Below, in pieces: positions 1 through 9,992 of a DNA stretch of 64,000 nucleotides; positions within the stretch are counted from its first letter, which is position 1; every line of letters begins with the position of its first letter. Location: positions 62,001 to 126,000 of the forward strand of contig NZ_WVHL01000005.1 in the NCBI RefSeq assembly GCF_009861525.1, read 5' to 3'. Under the pieces are notes generated by a model. That model saw only the letters and a program-made list of their open reading frames with translations. It ran no database searches and was not told the DNA's origin. The position numbers were made by a program, and so were the translations under genes. This stretch comes from Pseudomonas sp. LD120. Lineage in GTDB: Bacteria; Pseudomonadota; Gammaproteobacteria; Pseudomonadales; Pseudomonadaceae.

Positions 1-1
1 T

Positions 2-280
2 ATCCGTCATCCCATGACCGATTTCGACCTGCTGATGCTGGACTGGGCTGTAGCCAGCGGCATGCCGATGCACATTCTGCTGACCAAGGCCGACAAACTG
101 ACCTACGGCGCGGCCAAGAACACCTTGCTCAAAGTCCAGTCGCAGATCCGTAAGGGCTGGGGCGAAGCCGTCACCATCCAACTGTTCTCAGCCCCCAAGC
201 GCATGGGCCTGGAAGAGGCCTACACCGTACTGGCGGGCTGGATGGAGCTGGCCGACAAAGGCGCCGAAATCGAGGCCTGA
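2..280 (+). CDS. engB: Ribosome-biogenesis GTPase EngB (YsxC/YihA), C-terminal part
   Basis: The reading frame is open from the window edge, so only the C-terminal ~92 residues are present. They begin RHPMTDFD and contain the G4 motif TKAD and a G5-like segment SAPKRMG typical of EngB/YihA GTPases; the P-loop and switch regions lie outside the window. EngB is a cytoplasmic GTPase needed for assembly of the 50S ribosomal subunit (family knowledge). It lies beside polA, with a small RNA between them, the same arrangement as yihA-spf-polA in enterics and engB-ersA-polA in Pseudomonas. The stop is TGA at 278-280. Confidence 0.93.
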   Translation: MRHPMTDFDLLMLDWAVASGMPMHILLTKADKLTYGAAKNTLLKVQSQIRKGWGEAVTIQLFSAPKRMGLEEAYTVLAGWMELADKGAEIEA

Positions 281-288
281 GAGCCATC

Positions 289-415
289 GGAAACTGTCTG
301 GAGGATGATCAGGAAAGGAAAAAACGCGCTGCGAAAGCGGAGTTTACTGGCTGTAAATGAGCATTTCGCGCCGCGCTTTTAACGCAGCATGATCATTTCC
401 CAGGCAGTTTTCAGA
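289..415. repeat. Imperfect ~125-bp palindromic element after engB
   Basis: The two ends are inverted copies of each other: AAACTGTCTGG followed by ATGATCA on the left matches, in reverse complement, AAACTGCCTGG followed by ATGATCA on the right. Nested inside are CGCG-rich arms and an inner near-palindrome, GCGGAGTTTAC / GTAAATGAGCATT. It lies 8 bp after the engB stop and abuts the ErsA terminator, so it could also help end engB transcription. I recall similar GCGGAGTTTAC...GTAAATGAGCATT elements elsewhere in Pseudomonas gene gaps, but cannot name the family. No open reading frame is credible here. Confidence 0.6.
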
Positions 416-417
416 CA

Positions 418-547
418 AAAAAAACCCCGGACTTCGTATGGGGAGGGGGAAGTTCGGGGTTCAAGCTCTAGACCGCTAGGGCGAGGTCCAGATATCTGCC
501 AACACTTAACACAACATAGGAGCATCGAAGGGCTTCACCAGCCATTC
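418..547 (-). ncRNA. ersA: ErsA small regulatory RNA (polA-engB intergenic sRNA)
   Basis: In P. aeruginosa the polA-engB gap encodes ErsA, an Hfq-dependent sRNA of about 130 nt in the genomic position of enteric Spot 42. Here the same gap, on the same strand as polA, holds a promoter-like element followed after about 85 nt by an intrinsic terminator, predicting a transcript of roughly 128 nt. The terminator stem pairs 425-435 with 449-459 (11 bp with one G-U) and is followed by eight U residues (417-424 on the plus strand read as A). The promoter resembles an AlgU (sigma-22) site, matching known AlgU control of ErsA. The start is estimated from the -10 position; the end is well defined. Confidence 0.82.
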
Positions 548-553
548 AGTAAC

Positions 554-580
554 TCTGAGTGGCCTTCACCGATTTAGTTC
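554..580 (-). promoter_or_regulatory. AlgU (extracytoplasmic sigma)-like promoter of ErsA
   Basis: Read on the minus strand the region has GAACTA (575-580), a 16-nt spacer and TCAGA (554-558). The AlgU/RpoE consensus is GAACTT-N16-TCTGA, so each box has one mismatch and the spacing is exact. The predicted start falls at about 546-548, directly upstream of the ErsA sequence. Confidence 0.6.
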
Positions 581-692
581 CAGTGGACTGCAAAAACTAT
601 TGGCAATAGTCGATAAGATTTTCTGTGCTAATAGCTCTTCGCCAGTTTTCGCCGCGACACTATGCCGCGGCAAAAATCACTGAAAAGTACCC

Positions 693-3485
693 TTAATGGG
701 CCTCGTCCCAGTTATTTCCGACGCCGACTTCCACCAATAACGGTACATCCAGCGTCGCAGCACCACTCATGTAGCCACGAATCTCTTCGCGCACCCGATC
801 CACCAAGTCCTCTCGCACTTCCAGTACCAGTTCGTCGTGCACCTGAAGAATGACCCGAGCATCCAGTCCCGAAGACTCCAGCCAGCCGTCCACCGCCACC
901 ATGGCCTTCTTGATGATGTCCGCCGCCGTACCTTGCATCGGTGCATTGATCGCCGTGCGCTCGGCGCCGGCACGCTCTTGCGGCTTGTTGGAGTTGATCT
1001 CCGGCAGATACAGGCGACGACCGAAGATGGTCTCCACGTACCCTTGATCGGCCGCTTGGGCGCGGGTGCGCTCCATGTACTCGCGAACCCCGGGATAACG
1101 GGCGAAATAGGTGTCGATGTAAGCCTTGGCCTGCTTGGTGTCGACCCCGATGTCCTTGCCCAGTTTCTGTGCGCCCATACCATAGATCAGGCCGAAGTTG
1201 ATGGCCTTGGCACTGCGACGCTGATCGGACGTAACGTCCTCAAGCTCGACCTTGAACACCTCGGCCGCGGTAGCCGTGTGTACATCCAGATTATTGCGGA
1301 AGGCATTGAGCAAACCTTCATCCCGGGACAAGTGCGCCATGATCCGCAACTCGATCTGCGAATAATCCGCCGCCAGCAGCTTGTAGCCGGCCGGGGCGAT
1401 AAAGGCCTGGCGGATACGTCGTCCCTCGGCGGTGCGCACAGGAATATTCTGCAGGTTCGGATCGCTGGACGACAACCGACCAGTGGATGCCACCGCCTGA
1501 TGATAGGATGTGTGAATGCGCCCGGTGCGCGGATTGATCTGCTCCGGCAGGCGGTCGGTGTAGGTGCTTTTCAGCTTGCTCATGGAGCGGTACTGCATCA
1601 GCACCCGCGGCAATGGATAGTCGTCTTCCGCAAGCTTGGCCAGCACCTCTTCAGCGGTGGATGGCTGCCCCTTGGCGGTCTTCTTCAGCACCGGCAGGCC
1701 GAGTTTGTCGTAGAGGATCGCGCCCAGTTGCTTGGGCGAGCCCAGGTTGAACTCCTCACCGGCAATTTCGAAGGCTTCGCGCTCCAGGGCCACCATCTTG
1801 TCGCCCAGCTCAATGCTCTGTATCCCCAGCAGCTTGTCGTCCACCAAGGCCCCCTGACGCTCGATGCGCGCCAGAACCGGCACCAGAGGCATTTCGATAT
1901 CAGTGAGCACGCTGGCCAAACTCGGGATGGCCGTCAGTTTTTCGAAGAGCGTCTGGTGCAAACGCAAGGTCACATCAGCATCTTCGGCGGCATAAGGCCC
2001 GGCCTGCTCCAGGGGGATCTGATCGAACGTCAGCTGCTTGGCGCCCTTGCCGGCAATATCCTGAAAACTCACGGTACGGTGATCCAGGTACTTGTGCGCC
2101 AGGCTATCCATGTCATGCCGGGTGGCGGTGGAGTTGAGCACATAGGATTCGAGCATGGTGTCGAATGCGATGCCGCGCACGGTGATGCCGTTGGCCTGAT
2201 CGCCCCCAATCGCGCAATTGGCCAGGATGTTCATGTCGAACTTGGCGTGCTGACCGACCTTGAGCAGCTTGGGGTCTTCCAGCAACGGCTTCAGGGCCAG
2301 CAACACGGTATCGCGATCCAGTTGCTCTGGCGCGCCCAAGTATGAATGAGTCAACGGGATGTAGGCGGCCTCGCCAGCCTTGACCGAGAAGGACAAACCC
2401 ACCAGCTGCGCCTGCTGGGCATCGATGCCGGTGGTCTCGGTATCGAAGGCCATCAGCTTGGCGCTTTTGAGCTTCTCCAGCCAGACAGTAAAACGCTTCT
2501 GATCGAGAATGGTTTCGTACTGCAGTTCAAGCGGTGGCAGTTCTGCTGCCGGCGATTGCGACGCGGCGGCCGGCGCCGTCTCGGCACCACTGAGCTCGAC
2601 GCGCTTGGCATCACGCTGCAATTCGTCGAGCCAGCTCTTGAATTCCAGCAGGCTGTAGAGCTCCACCAGCTTCTCGCGATCCGGCTCGCCCAGGTGCAGG
2701 TCGTCGAGCCCGATATCCAGCGGCACGTCCACCTTGATGGTCGCCAACTGGTAGGAGAGGAAGGCCATCTCCTTGTGCTCTTCGAGCTTGGCCGGCAGGT
2801 TCTTGGCGCCGCGGATTGGCAAGGTCGGTACCATATCGAGTTGCTCGTAGAGCTCCTTCAAACCACCGTTGACCCCTACCAGCAGGCCAGAGGCGGTCTT
2901 CGGACCAATGCCCGGCACACCTGGAATGTTGTCGGAAGAATCGCCCATCAGTGCCAGGTAATCGATGATCTGCTCGGGAGCGACACCGAATTTCTCCTTC
3001 ACGCCTTCCACATCCATGCTGCTACCAGACATGGTGTTGACCAGCGTAATGTGCCCATCCACCAACTGGGCCATGTCCTTGTCGCCAGTGGAGATCACCA
3101 CCGGACGATCTGCCGCCGCGCTGCTGCGGGCCAGAGTGCCGATCACATCATCGGCCTCGACCCCTTCCACGCACAGCAACGGAAACCCCAGGGCGATCAC
3201 ACTGGCATGCAAAGGCTCGATCTGCACCCGCATGTCGTCGGGCATGCTCGGGCGGTTGGCCTTGTACTCGGCGTACATGTCATCGCGAAAGGTCCCGCCC
3301 TTGGCGTCGAAGACCACGGCGAACGGGCTGTCGGGGTACTGCTTGCGCAGGCTCTTGAGCATGTTCAGCACACCCTTGACCGCGCCGGTAGGCAGGCCTT
3401 GGGACGTGGTCAGCGGTGGCAACGCGTGAAATGCACGGTACAGATATGAAGAACCGTCCACCAGGACGAGGGGGGCTTGGCTCAT
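693..3485 (-). CDS. polA: DNA polymerase I
   Basis: The 930-residue product has all three PolA parts in order. The N-terminal 5'-3' exonuclease (~1-300) carries the helix-hairpin-helix segment [13 protein letters not shown]. The 3'-5' proofreading exonuclease (~330-520) has the DTETTG motif. The polymerase domain (~540-930) has motif A (DYSQIELR), motif B ([14 protein letters not shown]) and motif C (QVHDE). It fills gaps and removes RNA primers in repair and lagging-strand synthesis. The ATG at 3485 giving [11 protein letters not shown] is preferred because it matches the family N-terminus; a TTG four codons upstream (3497) is the alternative. A hairpin of inverted arms follows the stop (about 646-676) without a U-run. 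Confidence 0.97.
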   Translation of the reverse strand: MSQAPLVLVDGSSYLYRAFHALPPLTTSQGLPTGAVKGVLNMLKSLRKQYPDSPFAVVFDAKGGTFRDDMYAEYKANRPSMPDDMRVQIEPLHASVIALGFPLLCVEGVEADDVIGTLARSSAAADRPVVISTGDKDMAQLVDGHITLVNTMSGSSMDVEGVKEKFGVAPEQIIDYLALMGDSSDNIPGVPGIGPKTASGLLVGVNGGLKELYEQLDMVPTLPIRGAKNLPAKLEEHKEMAFLSYQLATIKVDVPLDIGLDDLHLGEPDREKLVELYSLLEFKSWLDELQRDAKRVELSGAETAPAAASQSPAAELPPLELQYETILDQKRFTVWLEKLKSAKLMAFDTETTGIDAQQAQLVGLSFSVKAGEAAYIPLTHSYLGAPEQLDRDTVLLALKPLLEDPKLLKVGQHAKFDMNILANCAIGGDQANGITVRGIAFDTMLESYVLNSTATRHDMDSLAHKYLDHRTVSFQDIAGKGAKQLTFDQIPLEQAGPYAAEDADVTLRLHQTLFEKLTAIPSLASVLTDIEMPLVPVLARIERQGALVDDKLLGIQSIELGDKMVALEREAFEIAGEEFNLGSPKQLGAILYDKLGLPVLKKTAKGQPSTAEEVLAKLAEDDYPLPRVLMQYRSMSKLKSTYTDRLPEQINPRTGRIHTSYHQAVASTGRLSSSDPNLQNIPVRTAEGRRIRQAFIAPAGYKLLAADYSQIELRIMAHLSRDEGLLNAFRNNLDVHTATAAEVFKVELEDVTSDQRRSAKAINFGLIYGMGAQKLGKDIGVDTKQAKAYIDTYFARYPGVREYMERTRAQAADQGYVETIFGRRLYLPEINSNKPQERAGAERTAINAPMQGTAADIIKKAMVAVDGWLESSGLDARVILQVHDELVLEVREDLVDRVREEIRGYMSGAATLDVPLLVEVGVGNNWDEAH

Positions 3486-3559
3486 GAGCAGGATCAACCT
3501 TTTCGGCGGGTCCGGCGCTAGAATAGCGGGACCGTTGACGACAAAGGGACAAGGTTATC

Positions 3560-3847
3560 ATGCGCACACTAAATCGCTTGCTGCTGGCCGGCTTGATTGC
3601 AATCGCTCCAATGGCCGTGATCGCCGCAGAAGATGCGCCGTCAGCGGACCCGCAAGTCACCATTCGCACGGAAGGCGACAAGACCATCCAGGAGTACCGG
3701 CAAAATGGCTTTCTGTACGCCATCAAGGTCACCCCCAAGGGCGGCAAACCCTACTTCCTGGTGCGCGCGGATGGCTCCGACGGCAACTTCATCCGTTCGG
3801 ATCAACCGGATATGCTGATCCCTTCGTGGAAAATCTTTGAGTGGTAA
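3560..3847 (+). CDS. DUF2782 family exported protein
   Basis: A 95-residue protein with an N-terminal signal peptide (MRTLNRLLLAGLIAIAPMAVIAAED, cleavage probably near residue 22, before AED) and a short beta-rich mature part ending in SWKIFEW. It matches the DUF2782 family that sits between polA and thrB in pseudomonads; no function is established. An AAGG ribosome-binding sequence precedes the ATG. It diverges from polA, sharing a 74-bp promoter gap, and is followed 62 bp later by thrB in the same direction, so the two may be co-transcribed. Confidence 0.85.
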   Translation: MRTLNRLLLAGLIAIAPMAVIAAEDAPSADPQVTIRTEGDKTIQEYRQNGFLYAIKVTPKGGKPYFLVRADGSDGNFIRSDQPDMLIPSWKIFEW

Positions 3848-3909
3848 AACACTCTCGACTTCAATTGGCGCCGGCTCGATAGCGGCGCCCGTACTGGCAG
3901 TTTTTAACC

Positions 3910-4860
3910 ATGTCTGTGTTTACCCCCCTGGCTCGGCCCGAGCTGGAAACCTTTCTCGCCCCTTATGGGCTCGGCCGCCTGCTTGACTTCCAGGGGATTG
4001 CCGCTGGTAGCGAAAACACCAATTTCTTCATCAGCCTGGAACAGGGCGAGTTCGTCCTGACCCTGGTAGAACGTGGCCCCGTCCAGGAAATGCCGTTCTT
4101 CATCGAACTGCTGGACGTGCTGCACCAAGCCAATCTGCCGGTCCCTTATGCTCTACGTACCAGCGACGGCGTGGCCCTGCGTGAGCTGGCGGGCAAGCCG
4201 GCACTGCTGCAACCACGCCTGGCGGGCAAGCACATCAAGCAAGCCAACGCCCAACATTGCGCCCAGGTCGGTGAACTGCTTGGCCATCTGCACGTGGCCA
4301 CCAAGGACAACATGATCAAGCGCAAGACCGATCGTGGCCTGGACTGGATGCAGGAAGAGGGCACGCAGCTGTTATCGCACCTGGATGCTCCCGCTCAAGA
4401 CCTGCTGCAGCGGACGCTGGATGAAATCGCCGAGCAAAAGAGCAAGATCCTGGCCTTGCCTCGGGCCAACATCCACGCGGACCTGTTCCGCGACAACGCG
4501 ATGTTCGAAGGCACCCACCTGACCGGTCTGATCGACTTCTACAACGCCTGTTCGGGACCGATGCTCTACGACATAGCCATTGCCCTGAACGATTGGTGCT
4601 CTGATGCCGAAGGCATGATCGATGGGCCCCGGGCCCGAGCGCTGCTAGGTGCTTATGCGGCGCTGCGGCCCTTTACCGCGGCCGAGGCCGAGCTCTGGCC
4701 GACGATGCTGCGGATAGCCTGCGTGCGTTTCTGGCTGTCGCGGCTGATTGCCGCCGAGAGCTTCGCCGGCCAGGACGTGCTGATTCACGATCCGATGGAG
4801 TTCCAGCAACGCCTGACCCAGCGGCAACAGGTCAACCTGGCGCTGCCATTCGCCATCTGA
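3910..4860 (+). CDS. thrB: Homoserine kinase (aminoglycoside-phosphotransferase fold)
   Basis: The 316-residue protein phosphorylates L-homoserine with ATP, the step before threonine synthase in threonine biosynthesis. It belongs to the APH/choline-kinase-like ThrB type of pseudomonads, not the GHMP-kinase type of E. coli. The catalytic loop is visible as NIHADLFRDNAMF (H-x-D-x4-N), followed by the metal-binding segment GLIDFYNACSGP. The length is typical of the family. It lies downstream of the DUF2782 gene and converges on znuA. Confidence 0.93.
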   Translation: MSVFTPLARPELETFLAPYGLGRLLDFQGIAAGSENTNFFISLEQGEFVLTLVERGPVQEMPFFIELLDVLHQANLPVPYALRTSDGVALRELAGKPALLQPRLAGKHIKQANAQHCAQVGELLGHLHVATKDNMIKRKTDRGLDWMQEEGTQLLSHLDAPAQDLLQRTLDEIAEQKSKILALPRANIHADLFRDNAMFEGTHLTGLIDFYNACSGPMLYDIAIALNDWCSDAEGMIDGPRARALLGAYAALRPFTAAEAELWPTMLRIACVRFWLSRLIAAESFAGQDVLIHDPMEFQQRLTQRQQVNLALPFAI

Positions 4861-4865
4861 CCCCC

Positions 4866-4890
4866 TTCGCAGGCAAGCCAGCCGCTACAG
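4866..4890 (-). repeat. REP-type element, single copy
   Basis: The minus strand reads TGTAGCGGCTGGCTTGCCTG and onward, a class of repetitive extragenic palindrome common in fluorescent pseudomonads. It lies between the convergent thrB and znuA genes. Confidence 0.55.
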
Positions 4891-4944
4891 AACACCTGGA
4901 GCGGCCGACTGGTCCACGCTACACGCCATGCAAGAAAGTCCGGT

Positions 4945-5865
4945 TTAAAGCTGCTCCAGGCAACCGGCCAGATCATTTCCCAACTTCTCCAGCACTTGCT
5001 CATACCCCTGCGCTGTCGCTGGCGTATAGCCACCCAACGCATCCAACTCCGCCAGTTGCACCGGCAGGCCAGCCACCAGCGTTTCAGCCAGACGTGGACG
5101 CAAAGGCGGCTCGCTGAACACGCACGTCTTACCGACCTGCTGCAACTCTGCCCGCATGGCCGCTACGTGCTGGGCACCCGGCTGGACCTCGGACGCCACG
5201 CTGAACACCCCGGTGTGCTTGAGGCCATAAGCATCCTCGAAGTAGTCGAACGCCTCATGGAAGACGAAATAAGGCTTGCCCACGATCCCCGCCAAACGCG
5301 CCTTCAAGCGGCTGTCCAGGGCATCCAGGCGCGCACTGAAAGCCTTCAGGTTGCTCTGGTAACGTGCGGCATTGGCCGGATCGGCGGCGCTCAGGTCGGC
5401 AGCCATGCGAGTGGCGATCACCCGAGCGTTGACCGGCGACAACCAGAGGTGCGCATCCAGCGAGCCAGGACGATGATCGTGATCATGTTCGTCGCTATCT
5501 TCAGCGTGCGAGTGACTATCCGCAGTGAAATAGCGAAGCTTCAAGCCTGGCAGGTCCTGCACCGCTACCGACGGCAAGCTGCGTCCCTTCAAGACTCGCG
5601 GCAGAAAGCCTTCCATGTCCGGCCCGATCCAGTACAGCAAGTCAACACTCTGCACCTTGCGTACATCGGAAGGGCGCAGCGCATAGTTGTGCGGCGACGC
5701 CCCCGGCGGCAACAGCACCTCCGGAATCGCCACACCGTCCTGCACCGCCGCAGCGATCAGTTGCAAGGGCTTGATGCTAGTGAGGACACGAACGTCAGCC
5801 TGGGCCGAACCGATCGTGAGCAAGCTGAGAGTAAAAGCGACAAAAAGGCGAAAAAGTCTGGGCAC
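4945..5865 (-). CDS. znuA: Zinc ABC transporter, periplasmic binding protein ZnuA
   Basis: The product captures Zn2+ in the periplasm and delivers it to ZnuB/ZnuC. It has a signal peptide ending GSAQA, the family segment LTSIKPLQLIAAAV, conserved metal-ligand regions (ASPHNY, DAHLW, FVFHEAFDYF) and the charged histidine-rich loop HSHAEDSDEHDHDH that marks zinc-type cluster A-I binding proteins. I chose the GTG at 5865 (mature-like start PRLFRLF, with GAG eight bases upstream) because it gives the usual compact signal peptide; the GTG at 5874 is three codons longer. It diverges from zur, with a Zur-box-like site between, so zinc repression is expected. Confidence 0.93.
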   Translation of the reverse strand: MPRLFRLFVAFTLSLLTIGSAQADVRVLTSIKPLQLIAAAVQDGVAIPEVLLPPGASPHNYALRPSDVRKVQSVDLLYWIGPDMEGFLPRVLKGRSLPSVAVQDLPGLKLRYFTADSHSHAEDSDEHDHDHRPGSLDAHLWLSPVNARVIATRMAADLSAADPANAARYQSNLKAFSARLDALDSRLKARLAGIVGKPYFVFHEAFDYFEDAYGLKHTGVFSVASEVQPGAQHVAAMRAELQQVGKTCVFSEPPLRPRLAETLVAGLPVQLAELDALGGYTPATAQGYEQVLEKLGNDLAGCLEQL

Positions 5866-5887
5866 GATGAACACTCGAAGAGGCGAG

Positions 5888-5910
5888 AACGGGTAACATA
5901 ATAACGTCTC
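5888..5910. promoter_or_regulatory. Zur-box-like operator between znuA and zur
   Basis: On the minus strand the site reads GAGACGTTATTATGTTACCC. By my alignment it matches the enterobacterial Zur consensus GAAATGTTATANTATAACATTTC at about 14 of 23 positions, including the GTTAT core. It lies between the divergent znuA and zur-znuCB units, where a Zur operator is expected. Binding is inferred only. Confidence 0.55.
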
Positions 5911-5931
5911 TCACAAACCTCGTCGCCGCTC

Positions 5932-6413
5932 ATGCCTAAAACACCCCTCGCCAGCCGTCCACACGACCACTCTCACTGCGTGCACAACGCACTGTCTGAG
6001 GCCGATGCCCTGTGCGCTCGGCAAGGCCTGCGCCTGACCGCCCTGCGCCGACGGGTGCTGGAACTGGTATGGCAAAGCCACAAGCCTTTGGGGGCTTATG
6101 ACATTCTCGCCGTGCTCAGCGAGCAGGACGGTCGCCGCGCCGCGCCACCAACGGTGTACCGGGCGCTGGATTTCCTCCTGGAAAACGGCCTGGTGCACCG
6201 CATTGCTTCGCTCAACGCCTTTGTCGGCTGCAACCACCCGGAACACGCGCATCAAGGTCAGTTCCTGATCTGCCGCGAGTGTCACGCCGCCATCGAACTC
6301 GAACAGAAATCCATCAGCGATGCCATCGTCACCAGCGCCCGTGATGTCGGTTTCGTGGTCGAGGGCCAGACTGTCGAAGTGGTCGGGCTCTGCTCGGGCT
6401 GCCAGGGGGCTTG

Positions 6414-6414
<1 letters not shown>
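5932..6414 (+). CDS. zur: Zinc uptake regulator Zur (Fur family, Np20)
   Basis: A 160-residue Fur-family repressor with an N-terminal winged helix ([17 protein letters not shown], then [14 protein letters not shown]) and a C-terminal dimerisation/metal domain. Zinc ligands are seen as CNHPEHAHQ, the first structural Cys pair as CRECH and the second as CSGC near the C-terminus. With zinc it represses high-affinity uptake genes. It is the first gene of zur-znuC-znuB; its TGA overlaps the znuC ATG (TGATG), implying translational coupling. The P. aeruginosa orthologue is known as np20. Confidence 0.95.
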
Positions 6415-7191
<777 letters not shown>

Positions 7192-7199
<8 letters not shown>

Positions 7200-7980
7200 T
7201 TTTCTGCTTTACGCCCTGCTCGCAGGTTTGGCCCTGGCAGTGGTTGCAGGTCCCTTGGGGTCCTTCGTGGTCTGGCGGCGCATGGCCTACTTTGGCGACA
7301 CTCTGTCCCACGCCGCGCTTTTGGGCGTAGCCCTGGGATTCCTGCTGGATATCAGCCCGGCGGTGGCGGTCACCGTAGGCTGCCTGCTGCTAGCGGTGCT
7401 GCTGGTGACCCTGCAACAGCGCCAGCCCCTGGCATCCGACACGCTGTTGGGAATTCTTGCCCCCAGCACCCTGTCTCTGGGCCTGGTGGTACTAAGCTTC
7501 ATGCATGAAGTGCGGATCGACCTGATGGCCTACCTGTTCGGCGACCTGCTGGCGATCAGCCCCGGTGACCTGGCGTGGATCCTCGGCGGCAGCACAGCGG
7601 TACTGTTACTGCTGGTGGCGCTGTGGCGCCCACTGCTGGCCATCACCGTGCATGAAGAACTGGCCAAGGTCGAAGGGCTGCCCGTGGCCTCGCTGCGCCT
7701 GGCGCTGATGCTGCTGATCGCCGTGGTGATTGCCGTGGCGATGAAAATTGTCGGGGTACTGCTGATCACTTCGCTGCTGATCATCCCGGCCGCGGCGGCG
7801 CAGCGACACGCCCGATCGCCGGAGCAAATGGCCCTCGGCGCGAGTGTGCTGGGCATGCTTGCGGTGTGCGGCGGGCTGGCGCTGTCCTGGTTCCAGGACA
7901 CCCCCGCCGGGCCGTCGATCGTGGTCGTGGCCGCCGCATTGTTTCTGCTGAGTTTTGTTCTGCCCCGTCGAGGGGTGTAG
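7192..7980 (+). CDS. znuB: Zinc ABC transporter, permease ZnuB
   Basis: The 262-residue, strongly hydrophobic protein belongs to the ABC-3 (metal-type) permease family. Several membrane segments are visible, with the conserved early block [27 protein letters not shown]. It forms the inner-membrane channel of ZnuABC. I start it at ATG 7192 ([12 protein letters not shown]), which overlaps the znuC stop by 8 bp and fits the family; an in-frame ATG at 7168 would add eight polar residues. Confidence 0.94.
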
Positions 7981-8017
7981 ACTTGCTCGCTTTTTGCGCA
8001 ATTAGAGAGTCGCAGGA

Positions 8018-8737
8018 ATGAAGCCGTTCGCCTCCCGTTATCTGCTCCTTGTCGCATTTTCCCTGCTGCTGGGGGCCTGCCAAAGCACGCCACCGGCGAC
8101 CACCCAGGTCCCCGATGCGCGGGCCACGGCCATCGCGCAGCTGGAACAAAACATCGCCAGCAACGAGCTGGCCACCGCCGAAGATCAATTGAGCGCATTG
8201 CAGGCACAAACGCCTGACGACCCGCAGCTGGTGCAATACCAGCGGCAAGTGGCCGAAGCCTATCTGCAGCGCAGCCAGATCGTTCTGCAAAAAGGCGATG
8301 TGAATGCCGCCGCTACCGCTCTGAGTCGTGCCCGGGCATTGATGCCCAAGGCGCCGGCACTGACCGGCGGGGTCAACAATGCCATTGCCTATGCACGCAA
8401 AGCCGAGCTGGATCAAGCCGAAGCCGCGCTCAAGGCTGCCGAGGCCCGTGCGCCAGCCAAGCTGATCGACCCGGCCGCTGAAAGCACCACCATTGCCCTG
8501 GACACCCGCAATATCCAAACGCTGCGTCGGCAACTCGATGCCTTGGCCGCCGATGTGGTGAATTATCAGTGTGATGTGAGCATTCAGGTGCCTCGTACCG
8601 AGGATTACCCCTGGTTGTCGACCTTGCTCGGCAAGCGGGTGAAGAAGCTCGACCCGGGCTTCGAGCAGAAGATCAGTCGGCAGATCGTGCGCCATGTACC
8701 GGCGCAGATGGTGCTGAGTCCGCGCAAGCCCCAGTGA
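8018..8737 (+). CDS. Putative lipoprotein with TPR-like helical repeats
   Basis: The 239-residue protein has a lipoprotein signal peptide with the lipobox LLGAC (Cys about residue 21), then alternating Ala/Gln/Leu-rich helices (residues ~40-160) resembling tetratricopeptide repeats. The C-terminal part (NYQCDVSIQVPRTEDYPWL) is less repetitive. It corresponds in position to a P. aeruginosa hypothetical between znuB and metN (PA5502 by memory). It starts 37 bp after znuB and may be read through from the zinc operon, but no metal-binding feature is seen. Function unknown. Confidence 0.85.
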   Translation: MKPFASRYLLLVAFSLLLGACQSTPPATTQVPDARATAIAQLEQNIASNELATAEDQLSALQAQTPDDPQLVQYQRQVAEAYLQRSQIVLQKGDVNAAATALSRARALMPKAPALTGGVNNAIAYARKAELDQAEAALKAAEARAPAKLIDPAAESTTIALDTRNIQTLRRQLDALAADVVNYQCDVSIQVPRTEDYPWLSTLLGKRVKKLDPGFEQKISRQIVRHVPAQMVLSPRKPQ

Positions 8738-8771
8738 GGTGAGGCGCGCCCTCGCGTATCCGCTTCCAGCC

Positions 8772-8795
8772 CGGGAGCCGTGGTGGCGGCTCCCG
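8772..8795. repeat. 9-bp perfect inverted repeat after the lipoprotein gene
   Basis: CGGGAGCCG (8772-8780) and CGGCTCCCG (8787-8795) flank a 6-nt loop. There is no following T-run, so it is a weak terminator candidate or mRNA-stabilising hairpin at the 3' end of the lipoprotein transcript. Confidence 0.4.
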
Positions 8796-8984
8796 AGCAG
8801 CTGCTACCTGCCACTTTCCTGTCAGCGCCAGTGCTGGGCGCCTTGTTGATGACCTTTGATCGCGTTATTGCCAAATGGCAGGATGATCGCGAAATAAATG
8901 CTAAGAACCTCTATACGGACAGGCTAAAATGCGCGCCCGGCTAACCGCTGATCCTTTTCTAACGCGCCCCACAAGGTTCGCTAC

Positions 8985-9992
8985 GTGATCGAGTTTCAAA
9001 ACGTCCATAAAACCTACCGGGTCGCCGGTAAGGATATCCCCGCCCTGCACCCGACCAGTCTTCGGGTCGAGAATGGCCAGGTGTTCGGCCTGATCGGTCA
9101 TTCCGGCGCGGGTAAAAGTACCCTGCTGCGCCTGATCAACCGCCTGGAGAATCCCAGCGGCGGCACGATCATCGTCGACGGCGAAGCAGTCACCGCGCTG
9201 GATGCCAATGGCCTGCGCCGCTTCCGGCAACAGGTCGGGATGATCTTCCAGCACTTCAACCTGCTGTCCTCCAAGACCGTAGCCGACAACGTCGCCCTGC
9301 CTCTGACCCTGGCCGGCGAACTGTCGCGCAGCGACATCCAACGCCGAGTGGCTGAGTTGCTGGAGCGGGTTGGCCTGGCCGACCACGCGAAGAAATACCC
9401 AGCACAGTTGTCCGGTGGCCAGAAGCAACGTGTCGGTATCGCCCGCGCCCTGGCCACGAAACCGAAGATCCTGCTGTGCGACGAAGCCACCAGCGCCCTG
9501 GACCCGCAGACCACCGCATCGGTCCTGCAACTGCTGGCAGAGATCAACCGTGAGCTGAACCTGACCATCGTCCTGATCACCCACGAAATGGACGTGATCC
9601 GTCGCGTCTGCGACCAAGTGGCGGTGATGGATGCCGGCACAATCGTCGAGCAGGGTTCGGTGGCCGAGGTGTTCCTGCACCCCAAGCACCCGACCACCAA
9701 GCGCTTCGTCCAGGAGGACGAACAAATCGACGAAAGCGAGCAACGCGACGACTTCGCCCACGTACCGGGGCGCATCGTACGCCTGACGTTCCAGGGCGAT
9801 GCCACCTACGCACCGTTGCTGGGCACCGTGGCCCGGGAGACCGGGGTCGACTACAGCATCCTCGCCGGACGCATCGACCGCATCAAAGACACCCCTTATG
9901 GGCAACTGACCCTGGCCATCACCGGCGGTGACATGGAAGCGGCCTTCGCCCGCTTCACCGCGGCGGATGTCCACATGGAGGTGCTGCGCTGA
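8985..9992 (+). CDS. metN: Methionine ABC transporter, ATP-binding protein MetN
   Basis: A 335-residue ABC ATPase with Walker [10 protein letters not shown], signature LSGGQKQR and Walker [13 protein letters not shown]. The C-terminal ~90 residues (from about HVPGRIVRL) form the ACT-like NIL domain that senses methionine and inhibits transport in MetN proteins. It begins with GTG ([11 protein letters not shown]) after an AAGG-type site. It heads metN-metI-metQ; its TGA overlaps the metI ATG. No SAM riboswitch or S-box was recognised in the 250-bp leader region. Confidence 0.95.
   Translation: MIEFQNVHKTYRVAGKDIPALHPTSLRVENGQVFGLIGHSGAGKSTLLRLINRLENPSGGTIIVDGEAVTALDANGLRRFRQQVGMIFQHFNLLSSKTVADNVALPLTLAGELSRSDIQRRVAELLERVGLADHAKKYPAQLSGGQKQRVGIARALATKPKILLCDEATSALDPQTTASVLQLLAEINRELNLTIVLITHEMDVIRRVCDQVAVMDAGTIVEQGSVAEVFLHPKHPTTKRFVQEDEQIDESEQRDDFAHVPGRIVRLTFQGDATYAPLLGTVARETGVDYSILAGRIDRIKDTPYGQLTLAITGGDMEAAFARFTAADVHMEVLR

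Noticed and set aside
646..676. Hairpin after polA considered as its terminator
   Set aside because: The GCCGCG/CGCGGC stem lacks a U-run on the polA strand, so it is not called as a terminator.
837..2345. 502-codon plus-strand frame opposite polA (and the 367-codon frame at 2346-3449)
   Set aside because: Both are antisense shadows of polA, with His/Gln/Leu-rich translations typical of the complementary strand of G+C-rich genes; polA has complete motifs on the minus strand.
8738..8984. Possible SAM riboswitch upstream of metN
   Set aside because: No conserved SAM-I, SAM-II or SAH element could be traced; only an inverted repeat near the preceding gene is seen.
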